Notes under the pieces: model-generated | Database searches by the model: none | Seen by the model: only the letters and a program-made list of their open reading frames with translations | Told to the model about the DNA's origin: nothing | DNA from: Syntrophomonadaceae bacterium | GTDB taxonomy: Bacteria > Bacillota_D > Dethiobacteria > DTU022 | DNA: 10,235 nt | Reading direction: 5' to 3' | NCBI GenBank assembly: GCA_003551865.1 | Contig: PUNU01000116.1 | Location: 1 to 10,235, forward strand | Shown here: positions 1 through 5,568 of the stretch, one piece after another | How positions within the stretch are numbered: the stretch's first letter is position 1 | Layout: each line of letters starts with the position of its first letter | Translations under genes and position numbers: made by a program

Positions 1-162
1 AGTAACAGCATGTAGTTTTAATATATCCAAATGGATTTTGCTTTTAGTAGAATACCCTATTATTGTTTGCAGACTATACACTTTTTCTGAGCGTTTAGTG
101 GATAGGCGGCAAGAAAAGAGCTTTTTTATCATGTCATCGAATTCCCTGGTATCAATTAGCAT
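1..162 (-). CDS. possible partial ORF, unknown, runs off left edge
   Basis: A minus-strand frame is open from an in-frame stop at 205-207 to the window edge, 68 codons in all. It has ATG codons at 162 and 132. The translation from 162 begins MLIDTREFDDMIKKLF and continues with a mix of charged and hydrophobic residues that looks protein-like, including IIGYSTKSKIHLDILKL near the edge. I recognise no family. The second ATG (132) has an AGGGA ten bases upstream (147-143) and may be the better start; the first has no clear ribosome site. Base composition is more A+T rich than the operon to the right. An AT-rich stretch can stay open this long by chance, so this is only a candidate. If real, the gene is divergent from aroH and the spacer between them carries both promoters. 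Confidence 0.3.
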   Translation of the reverse strand, partial: MLIDTREFDDMIKKLFSCRLSTKRSEKVYSLQTIIGYSTKSKIHLDILKLHAVT

Positions 163-167
163 CTGCT

Positions 168-197
168 TATATAAAATCCCATTTATGGTATAAGCAA
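168..197 (-). promoter_or_regulatory. candidate minus-strand promoter
   Basis: Read on the minus strand, TTGCTT (197-192) is followed after 18 bases by TATATA (173-168). Transcription would start near 161. That is on top of the ATG at 162, giving a leaderless message, or about 30 bases before the ATG at 132, which has its own AGGGA. The match to consensus is moderate, and the call depends on the minus-strand reading frame being real. Confidence 0.25.
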
Positions 198-212
198 GAT
201 TTGTTTAGATTT

Positions 213-249
213 TAATACCCAAACCTCGCCTCATAACTCTAGGGTATTA
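213..249. repeat. inverted repeat TAATACCC / GGGTATTA
   Basis: TAATACCC at 213-220 is mirrored by GGGTATTA at 242-249 with 21 bases between, so centres are about 29 bases apart. A further AATACCCTA lies at 51-59, inverted relative to TAGGGTATT at 240-248. This could be a regulator binding site in a divergent spacer or chance in AT-rich DNA. Confidence 0.3.
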
Positions 250-283
250 TATAGCCTAAATCATGTTTTGCCGGCGCCATGCC

Positions 284-312
284 TTGCAAAAAGCCGGTTT
301 TAATGAGAAAAT
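284..312 (+). promoter_or_regulatory. weak candidate promoter for the aroH operon
   Basis: TTGCAA (284-289) and GAAAAT (307-312) are 17 bases apart, each matching four of six consensus bases. Transcription would begin near 319, placing the hairpin at 327-348 close to the 5' end of the message and the AGGAG of aroH about 40 bases in. No better -35/-10 pair is seen between 163 and 360. The operon promoter could also lie further upstream. Confidence 0.2.
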
Positions 313-326
313 AGGGATGTTTTAAA

Positions 327-348
327 AAGGCTGTTTTAAAACGGCTTT
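327..348 (+). promoter_or_regulatory. 11-pair leader hairpin before aroH
   Basis: AAGGCTGTTTT at 327-337 can pair with AAAACGGCTTT at 338-348 over its whole length if two G-U pairs are allowed; the innermost A-T pairs would open to form the loop. It ends ten bases before the AGGAG of aroH and has no following T run, so it is not a plus-strand terminator. Read on the minus strand it is followed by five T residues, which makes it a weak terminator-like element in that direction. A 5' stabilising stem-loop or translational control element are both possible. Confidence 0.35.
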
Positions 349-357
349 CAAGTGGAC

Positions 358-362
358 AGGAG
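358..362 (+). promoter_or_regulatory. ribosome binding site of aroH (AGGAG)
   Basis: AGGAG lies eight bases before TTG at 371. The in-frame ATG at 386 has no comparable site at proper distance, the nearest GGAG (365-368) being 17 bases away. The site therefore favours the TTG start. Confidence 0.6.
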
Positions 363-370
363 CTGGAGAT

Positions 371-739
371 TTGTCTGGTCAAGAAATGGTTGTTCGCGGA
401 ATCAGAGGTGCGACAACGGTCGATGAAAATGATCCGGAAAAGATTTATACCGCCACCGGTGAGCTGCTTCAAAAGCTTGTTGAAGCAAACAAAATTGAAA
501 CCCGCCTAATTGCCGCAGTTTTATTTTCCTCCACCCCGGACCTGGACAGTGCTTTTCCGGCCAGAGCCGCCCGCGAAATGGGCTGGCTGAAGGTCCCTTT
601 ATTCTGTCACGTTGAAATTGATGTTCCCGATGCGCTTCCCCGCTGTATCAGGGTTTTGATGCTTGTCAATACCTCCGTAGAGCAGGAGGAAATCGAGCAC
701 ATTTATCTTAAGGGTACAGAAAAGCTGAGAGAGCTTTAG
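371..739 (+). CDS. aroH: chorismate mutase, AroH type
   Basis: This monofunctional chorismate mutase converts chorismate to prephenate, the branch to phenylalanine and tyrosine, in the cytosol. The 122-residue protein matches the trimeric Bacillus AroH fold family. It has an N-terminal VVRGIRGATT, an SSTPDLDSAFPA segment, and the active-site set expected from B. subtilis: Arg12 (R7), Arg68 (R63), Cys79 (C75), Glu82 (E78), Arg94 (R90) and Tyr112 (Y108). Length is close to the usual 120-130. I take TTG at 371 because of the AGGAG eight bases upstream; ATG at 386 would remove five residues without harming the fold. It is the first gene of the operon, 57 bases before cmk. The aroF, tyrA and aroA genes that often sit between aroH and cmk in related bacteria are absent here. 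Confidence 0.95.
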   Translation: MSGQEMVVRGIRGATTVDENDPEKIYTATGELLQKLVEANKIETRLIAAVLFSSTPDLDSAFPARAAREMGWLKVPLFCHVEIDVPDALPRCIRVLMLVNTSVEQEEIEHIYLKGTEKLREL

Positions 740-770
740 CCTTAAAGAAACAAAATAAAAAGGTTTTTTC

Positions 771-787
771 ATATTCAAAGCGAATAT
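771..787 (+). promoter_or_regulatory. hairpin just before cmk start
   Basis: ATATTC (771-776) and GAATAT (782-787) are perfect inverted copies around a 5-base loop AAAGC. The stem ends ten bases before the ATG of cmk, where a ribosome site would normally lie, and no purine-rich Shine-Dalgarno sequence is visible there. The stem is short and AT-rich, so its stability is low. Confidence 0.3.
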
Positions 788-796
788 AAGAACGAT

Positions 797-1489
797 ATGC
801 AGCAAAAGAGTAAACATCCTAAAATTGCCATAGACGGCCCCGCCGGCGCCGGAAAGAGCACAGTGGCGCGAGAGGTCTCGCGCAGGTTGAATTTGAAGTA
901 CCTGGACACCGGGGCCATGTACCGGGCTGTGACCCTGAAGATCGTGCGCGAGGGCATCGACCTGGCCGATCAAGAAGCTATCGAAAAGCTTCTGGATCAA
1001 ACAACAATACAACTCGACGAAGCAGAACGTGTTTTCCTTGACGGTGAAGATGTCACCGCAGAAATCCGGCAGTCCCATGTAAATGAGCTGGTGTCCCCGG
1101 TCTCATGTATTACCCTGGTGCGCAGGCGGCTGGTGGACGTACAGCAGACGATCGCCGGTGAATCAAGGGGAATAATTATGGAAGGCAGGGATATCGGTTC
1201 CCGCGTCCTGCCCGATGCTGATTTCAAATTTTACCTGGATGCTTCGATCGATGAACGGGCCAGAAGGCGAATCAACGAACAGCTGGAAAAAGGGATTTCT
1301 TTTTCGGAAAAAGAAGTAATTTCTCAGATAGAAAACCGCGACAGAATCGATTCCGGGAGAGAAGATTCCCCCCTCACTATAGTGCCGGACGCAGTAGTAG
1401 TCGATACCACCAATTTGTCTTTCGAAGAAGTGGTTGATAAAATTGTCACCACTGTTAAAGAGGGTCTTTCGCGGACGGAAACCGGGTGA
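797..1489 (+). CDS. cmk: cytidylate kinase
   Basis: CMP/dCMP kinase transfers phosphate from ATP to CMP or dCMP, feeding CDP into nucleic acid and CDP-lipid synthesis. The 230-residue protein shows the P-loop GPAGAGKST (14-22), the substrate-side DTGAMYR (37-43), the EGRDIG motif (129-134), and the lid/CMP-binding RDRIDSGREDSPL (181-193), all in family order and at the usual length of about 220-230. The P-loop sits after a short KHPKIAID strand, so ATG at 797 gives a normal N-terminus. No clear Shine-Dalgarno sequence precedes it, and a small hairpin (771-787) occupies that place. The stop TGA overlaps the GTG start of plsC (GTGA), which suggests coupled translation. Cmk next to plsC and ispH-rpsA is a typical clostridial arrangement. 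Confidence 0.97.
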   Translation: MQQKSKHPKIAIDGPAGAGKSTVAREVSRRLNLKYLDTGAMYRAVTLKIVREGIDLADQEAIEKLLDQTTIQLDEAERVFLDGEDVTAEIRQSHVNELVSPVSCITLVRRRLVDVQQTIAGESRGIIMEGRDIGSRVLPDADFKFYLDASIDERARRRINEQLEKGISFSEKEVISQIENRDRIDSGREDSPLTIVPDAVVVDTTNLSFEEVVDKIVTTVKEGLSRTETG

Positions 1490-2100
1490 AAATCTTGCTT
1501 TATCTATTTGCACGTTTTTTATTTTTAATATATATGCGGCTGGCTTTTCGGGTGCGGGTATCGGGCATGGAATATCTCCCCCGGCGCAAGCCCTTTATCA
1601 TTTGTGCCAACCATATCAGCTGGCTGGATCCAATCACGCTGGCTGTAGTTATCCCGGCCGGCTACCGGATCAATTTTATGGCCAAAAAAGAGCTGTTTAA
1701 AAACCCAATATTCGCTTTTGTTCTCCGCATGGTCGGCGCTTACCCGGTGGATCGCAAAAGTCCCGATTATACCTCGATCAGAAAATCATACCAGCTCCTC
1801 AATGAGGGCCATGTACTGGGACTTTTCCCGGAAGGTTCACGAAGCAAGAGCGGCCGGCTGCAAAAAGCACAAAACGGAGCGGCTTTGATAGCGGTCCGCA
1901 GCGGGGTGCCCATTTTACCGGTAGCCATACAGGGGCCTTATCGTTTTTTTAAACCGCTGCAGGTGAATGTAGGGCCTCCTTTTGTCCTGCCGCCCCTGGT
2001 TTACGAGGACAAAGGAGAGAAGAAGGAAAAGCTCGAAGCAATGAGCTATGAAATTATGGCCCATATTAAAAGGCTGTTGCCCGAATACAGTGCCGGTTAA
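1486..2100 (+). CDS. plsC: 1-acyl-sn-glycerol-3-phosphate acyltransferase
   Basis: PlsC adds the second acyl chain, turning lysophosphatidic acid into phosphatidic acid at the inner face of the membrane. The 204-residue protein has an N-terminal hydrophobic stretch (3-20), the catalytic NHISWLD motif (42-48, the HX4D box with His43 and Asp48), the RINFMAKKEL block (61-70), the phosphate-binding FPEGSRS box (114-120), and a VPILPVAIQGP block (141-151). All four acyltransferase motifs are intact, and the length is normal for small bacterial PlsC enzymes. The GTG start overlaps the cmk stop by sharing TG and has only a poor ribosome site of its own, so coupling is likely. PlsY, the enzyme of the preceding step, is encoded about 6 kb downstream in the same gene string. 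Confidence 0.95.
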   Translation: MKILLYLFARFLFLIYMRLAFRVRVSGMEYLPRRKPFIICANHISWLDPITLAVVIPAGYRINFMAKKELFKNPIFAFVLRMVGAYPVDRKSPDYTSIRKSYQLLNEGHVLGLFPEGSRSKSGRLQKAQNGAALIAVRSGVPILPVAIQGPYRFFKPLQVNVGPPFVLPPLVYEDKGEKKEKLEAMSYEIMAHIKRLLPEYSAG

Positions 2101-2132
2101 AGGGACATTTTGGCAGGCAGCCGGTGAGCAAG

Positions 2133-2150
2133 GTGCAGTGAGTGCAGTGC
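2133..2150 (+). repeat. 9-base tandem duplication over the ispH start
   Basis: GTGCAGTGA is followed directly by GTGCAGTGC. As the unit is nine bases, it duplicates an in-frame GTG at 2138 and 2147. GGTGAG (2123-2128) stands nine bases before the first and AAGGTG (2130-2135) eleven bases before the second, so either may be used. Confidence 0.7.
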
Positions 2151-4489
2151 AGGTTATTGTAGCGGAAAGAGCAGGTTTTTGCTCGGGAGTCAAAAATGCC
2201 GTCAGCAGCCTGGTCGAGCGGGCTGAACAGCAAGGGGGAGGATCGACTCTCGGTCCCCTTGTCCACAACGAGCAGGTAGTCGACCACCTGAAAAAAAAGT
2301 CTATTCAAGCGATAAATGATCCCGGTGAAGCAACCGGATCCTTTTTGGCGGTACGGACTCATGGTGTATCACCTGAAGTAATGGAAAGCCTTAAAGCGCT
2401 TGAGTCCCTGGAGATTATTGATTTAACCTGCCCCCGGGTAAGAAAGGTGCAGGAGATTGCCGCCGGCTTAAATGAAAAGGGCATTCATACAATTATTTTT
2501 GGTAACAGCAGACATCCGGAGGTAGAAGGTCTGCTGGGTTGGGCAGGGGAAAAAGCTGCAGCGGTTTCTTCGCCTGAAGAGATGAAAAAACTGGAACTGA
2601 GCAAACCTTCCGCATTAATCAGCCAGACTACAGCCAATCCCGGGCTGTTCGAAAAAGTTAAAGAGATATACAGAGAAAAAGATCCGCAGGGAAAAATTTT
2701 TGACACTCTCTGTCCTGAAACAAGGCTCAGAGAGCAGGAAGCTGTTAAGTTGGCACAGAGGGTTGAAGCGCTGGTGGTGGTTGGCAGTGCATCCAGCGCA
2801 AACACAACAGCCCTTTTTAATTGCTGCCGGCAGTTAAAACCATCCTGCCGGATATCTAATGCAAAGGAGTTGGACCCGGCCTTTATAAAACAATACCGGG
2901 TAATTGGAGTAACCGCCGGGGCTTCAACTCCTCCGTGGACGATTAAGGAGGTCGTGGAGAGAATGGAGAACGAGAATTTGGATGCCAGGAAAGAAGAGCA
3001 GTTTGATTTTGACGGGGAGGTAAAGGTCGCCCAGGTCGGTGAACAGATAACCGGTAAGGTTGCCCGGGTTACCGACGAAGAAGTCTATGTCGATATAGGG
3101 GCCAAGAGCGAGGCGGTTCTCCCCGCCGAGGAAGTGCACCTCGATGAAGACAAGACGCTTGCCGATGTCTTTGCGCCTGAAAACGACATCGAGGTGACTG
3201 TGCTGGATATCGACGAACAGGAAGGCAAGGTCGTTGTCTCGCATAAAAGGCTGGCCAGAGAAAAACGCCTGCAGGAACTTGAGCAGGCCCTGGCCGATAA
3301 TATAGTGCTGGAAGGCCGCGTCAAGCAGGTTGTTCCCGCCGGCGTGGTGGTTGATTTGGGAGCGGGTGTTGAAGGTTTCATGCCCGGTTCGCTGGTTGAT
3401 ATCAAGTTCATCCCGGATTTTAAGGAGTTTCAGGATCAGCAGGTCCAATTTAAAGTCCAGGAATTTGATCGCGAGAAGGGTAAACTGATTCTAAACCGCA
3501 AAAAACTGCAGGAAGAAGAGGAAGCAAAGAAAAAAGAAGAAACCCTGAACTCGCTTGAAGAGGGTTCCACTATCACCGGCACCGTTAAACGACTTACCAA
3601 TTTTGGCGCTTTTGTGGATATAGGAGGAATTGACGGCCTGGTCCATATATCGGAACTGGCCTGGGAAAGGGTCGGTCACCCCGGCGATGTCTTAAAAACA
3701 GGCCAGGAAGTGGAAGTCAGGGTGCTGGAAGTTATTCCCGAACAAGAAAGAATCAGCTTAAGCATCAGAAAAACCCAGCCCGATCCCTGGACCAGGGCGG
3801 TGGAAGAACTGGAAAGCGATCAACTGGTCACGGGTAAAGTTACCCGCCTCGTTAACTTTGGGGCCTTCATTGAGCTTAAACCCGGGGTCGAAGGCCTGGC
3901 CCACATATCGCAACTGGCCGATTACCACGTCAAGCATCCATCCGAGGTGCTTAACGAAGGTGAAGAAGTCGAAGTGAAAATACTCGATGTAAAACCGAAA
4001 GCCAAGCGGATCAGCTTAAGCTTGAAGGAAGCGCGGGGAGCTTTGCACGGCGAAGAAAGTGCCGAAGGTGAGGAAGCCGAAGATGGAGGTGTAACCCTGG
4101 GTGATGTTTTTGGCAACCTTTTTGACAAGGAAGGCCTGACAGTCTCGGAAGAAAAAGTATCCGCAGATGAAGAGACGGTTGACGAAGAAGTAGAAGGGGA
4201 GGCCGAAGCTGAAACGGAAACGGCCAAAGACGAACCGGCGGCTGAAGAAGAAAGCCCTGAGGAAGCGCCCGCAGCTGAAGCCGAAGAAGAGCAAGAGGCA
4301 AAAACGGAAAAGGCGGAAGAGGTTAAAGCGGCGGGAGAAGAAACAGCCGGGGAAGCTGAAGAAGCTGAAGCAACCGAAGAAGCTGAAGAAACAGGGGCGG
4401 AAGCAGCGGAAACCGGTGATGCCGAAGAAGAAGAAGAAAAAGAAGCGGAACAGGAAGATGAACCTGAGCAAGAAGGTGAAAAGGACTAA
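2147..4489 (+). CDS. ispH-rpsA: IspH (HMBPP reductase) fused to ribosomal protein S1
   Basis: This is a two-part protein of about 780 residues. Residues 1-275 are IspH, the iron-sulfur enzyme that reduces HMBPP to IPP and DMAPP in the MEP pathway. They carry the cluster cysteines Cys12 (AGFCSG), Cys95 (DLTCP) and Cys189 (DTLCP), plus His40, His72, the RHPEVEG box (His123, Glu125), Thr162 and the GAST loop. Residues 297-625 are four S1 RNA-binding domains (about 297-368, 385-453, 473-541 and 559-626). The third and fourth are the most typical (NFGAFVDIGGIDGLVHISEL, NFGAFIELKPGVEGLAHIS). A short LGDVFGNLFDKEGL element (651-664) and a Glu/Ala tail follow. Such fusions are known in clostridia. 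I chose GTG 2147 because it gives MQVIVAERAGFC, the usual IspH N-terminus; GTG 2138 is an alternative. The frame stays open to ATG 2048 inside plsC, but that extension is not IspH-like. The stop abuts the next ATG. Confidence 0.93.
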   Translation: MQVIVAERAGFCSGVKNAVSSLVERAEQQGGGSTLGPLVHNEQVVDHLKKKSIQAINDPGEATGSFLAVRTHGVSPEVMESLKALESLEIIDLTCPRVRKVQEIAAGLNEKGIHTIIFGNSRHPEVEGLLGWAGEKAAAVSSPEEMKKLELSKPSALISQTTANPGLFEKVKEIYREKDPQGKIFDTLCPETRLREQEAVKLAQRVEALVVVGSASSANTTALFNCCRQLKPSCRISNAKELDPAFIKQYRVIGVTAGASTPPWTIKEVVERMENENLDARKEEQFDFDGEVKVAQVGEQITGKVARVTDEEVYVDIGAKSEAVLPAEEVHLDEDKTLADVFAPENDIEVTVLDIDEQEGKVVVSHKRLAREKRLQELEQALADNIVLEGRVKQVVPAGVVVDLGAGVEGFMPGSLVDIKFIPDFKEFQDQQVQFKVQEFDREKGKLILNRKKLQEEEEAKKKEETLNSLEEGSTITGTVKRLTNFGAFVDIGGIDGLVHISELAWERVGHPGDVLKTGQEVEVRVLEVIPEQERISLSIRKTQPDPWTRAVEELESDQLVTGKVTRLVNFGAFIELKPGVEGLAHISQLADYHVKHPSEVLNEGEEVEVKILDVKPKAKRISLSLKEARGALHGEESAEGEEAEDGGVTLGDVFGNLFDKEGLTVSEEKVSADEETVDEEVEGEAEAETETAKDEPAAEEESPEEAPAAEAEEEQEAKTEKAEEVKAAGEETAGEAEEAEATEEAEETGAEAAETGDAEEEEEKEAEQEDEPEQEGEKD
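4187..4486 (+). repeat. low-complexity Glu/Ala-coding tract (S1 C-terminal tail)
   Basis: This purine-rich stretch encodes the last 100 residues of the fusion protein. By hand count 48 are Glu or Asp, 23 are Ala, 6 are Lys and none is Arg. It is built mostly of GAA, GAG and GCN codons in irregular short repeats such as GAAGCTGAAGAAGCTGAAG. It is predicted to be disordered or a highly charged single helix. The minus strand also stays open here, but that translation is a Phe-rich by-product of the codon bias. Confidence 0.8.
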
Positions 4490-5557
4490 ATGTCCAGGCT
4501 GCGCCGCAAAGACGATCATATCCGTTTAAGCCTGCGCAGTCTGCCCGGACGGGCGGATTTTTCCAATATTCATTTTATCAACAACTGCTTGCCGGAACTT
4601 GATCTGGACACAGTTAGCCTGAAAACGCATTACCTGGGGCGAACTTTTCGTTCGCCCCTTTTTATTAACGCCGTTACCGGGGGGACGAAGCTGGCCGGAA
4701 ATGTCAATGCCGGTTTGGCCGAGGTGGCTGCAGAGTTGGAAGTGCCGATGGCCGTAGGTTCTCAGACCGCCGCCCTTGAAATGAAAGCTGCTGAAGAAAG
4801 CTTCAGGATCGTCCGCAGAATTAATCCCCGGGGTGAAATATGGGCCAACACGGGTTCGTACGCCGACCCGGATAGCGTTCGCAGGGCGGTCGAAATGATC
4901 GAGGCCAACGCCGTACAGATCCACCTTAACGTGCCCCAGGAACTGGCCATGCGCGAGGGAGAGTGCCGTTTCGCCGGCTTGCTCGGGCGCATTGAAGCGA
5001 TTGTAAAAAGCAGCGAGGTACCGGTGGTAGTTAAAGAGGTCGGATTTGGCATTGCCGCTGAAGAGGCAAAAAAACTTATCGATGCCGGGGTGAAGGCCGT
5101 CGATGTGGGCGGCCGGGGTGGAACCGACTTTTTGGCTATAGAAAAGCGCCGCTCGAAGAAGAAAACTCCCCGGGCCTTCCAGGACTGGGGCATCCCCACC
5201 GCGCTCAGCCTGATAGAAGTTTTGGAAGCAGTGCGGGGGCGGGCGAACGTTTTTGCCGCAGGCGGCATGCGCGAAAGCATCGATATCGCCAGAGCTCTGG
5301 CCCTGGGAGCCGATGCCGTCGGCCTGGCCGGCCTTCCTTTGCATATATTGATGAAGAAAGGGCCCCGCGCCCTGCTGAAAAAAATGAGAGCCATCGAGCA
5401 TCAACTGCGGCAGATTATGATGATGACCGGGGCCTCAACTGTTGCCGATCTGCGCGGCATTCCCCTGGTGATCACCGGATTAACGGCTGAGTGGATGGAA
5501 CGCAGGGGCATCGATCCTTCCGGCTATGCCCGCCGCGCCGGGAAATACGGCCAATAA
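4490..5557 (+). CDS. fni: type 2 isopentenyl-diphosphate delta-isomerase (FMN-dependent)
   Basis: This flavoenzyme interconverts IPP and DMAPP, using reduced FMN and Mg2+. The 355-residue TIM-barrel protein has the N-terminal substrate-binding RKDDHI (6-11), the FMN-binding AVTGGT (61-66) and VGSQ (89-92), and the HLNVPQE box (145-151) with the catalytic Gln150 and Mg2+-binding Glu151. It also has KEVGFG (182-187), GGRGGTDF (207-214) and the phosphate-binding AAGGMR (256-261). Length is typical (about 340-350), with a small extra C-terminal end. The ATG follows the ispH-S1 stop with no gap (TAAATG), so translation is probably coupled and the final enzyme of the MEP pathway and the isomerase are made together. 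There is no separate ribosome site except AAGGTGAAAAGG (4472-4483) in the tail of the upstream gene. The type 1 isomerase is unrelated. Confidence 0.95.
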   Translation: MSRLRRKDDHIRLSLRSLPGRADFSNIHFINNCLPELDLDTVSLKTHYLGRTFRSPLFINAVTGGTKLAGNVNAGLAEVAAELEVPMAVGSQTAALEMKAAEESFRIVRRINPRGEIWANTGSYADPDSVRRAVEMIEANAVQIHLNVPQELAMREGECRFAGLLGRIEAIVKSSEVPVVVKEVGFGIAAEEAKKLIDAGVKAVDVGGRGGTDFLAIEKRRSKKKTPRAFQDWGIPTALSLIEVLEAVRGRANVFAAGGMRESIDIARALALGADAVGLAGLPLHILMKKGPRALLKKMRAIEHQLRQIMMMTGASTVADLRGIPLVITGLTAEWMERRGIDPSGYARRAGKYGQ

Positions 5558-5561
5558 GGTG
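5556..5561 (+). promoter_or_regulatory. ribosome binding site deciding the DUF512 start
   Basis: AAGGTG overlaps the last bases of the fni stop and stands seven bases before ATG 5569. An ATG at 5491 in the same frame lies inside fni, and the residues it would add are not part of the family, so this site argues for 5569. Confidence 0.6.
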
Positions 5562-5568
5562 CTGTGAT

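Larger units (their letters stand above)
163..370. other. AT-rich spacer upstream of the operon, no gene
   Basis: No open frame of credible coding character is seen on either strand here apart from shadows of aroH. The stretch holds two weak promoter candidates facing opposite ways, an 8-base inverted repeat and an 11-pair hairpin, each listed separately. There is no T-box sequence, no recognisable riboswitch core, and no strong terminator for an upstream plus-strand gene. Confidence 0.6.

Noticed and set aside
271..300. CCGGC (271-275) and GCCGG (293-297) followed by TTTT as an intrinsic terminator
   Set aside because: Five pairs around a 17-base loop with only four T residues is too weak, and no plus-strand gene is seen upstream that it could end.
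163..370. T-box or other riboswitch before the aromatic gene aroH
   Set aside because: No T-box core, no terminator/antiterminator pair with a T run, and no known riboswitch signature could be found.
239..472. Minus-strand open frame of 77 codons over the aroH start
   Set aside because: About 100 bases oppose aroH, the translation shows no family features, and no ribosome site is seen.
721..737. AAAGCT-GAGAG-AGCTTT as a terminator between aroH and cmk
   Set aside because: The stem is only six weak pairs, lies inside the end of aroH, and no T run follows it directly.
2048..2146. In-frame extension of ispH upstream to ATG 2048
   Set aside because: It lies mostly inside plsC and adds 33 residues with no IspH character. 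The family N-terminus begins at the GTG at 2147 or 2138.
4016..4519. Minus-strand open frame of 167 codons opposite the S1 tail
   Set aside because: The translation is a Phe-, Leu- and Arg-rich run that simply mirrors the GAA/GCN codons of the acidic tail. It has no ribosome site or family likeness.
4526..5404. Long minus-strand open frame (292 codons) opposite the isomerase gene
   Set aside because: It is antisense to a clearly recognised gene with all its motifs. The translation has no recognisable domain, and long antisense frames are common opposite GC-rich codons.
5491..5568. In-frame extension of the DUF512 gene upstream to ATG 5491
   Set aside because: It lies mostly inside fni, adds non-family residues, and ATG 5569 has a good AAGGTG at the right spacing.
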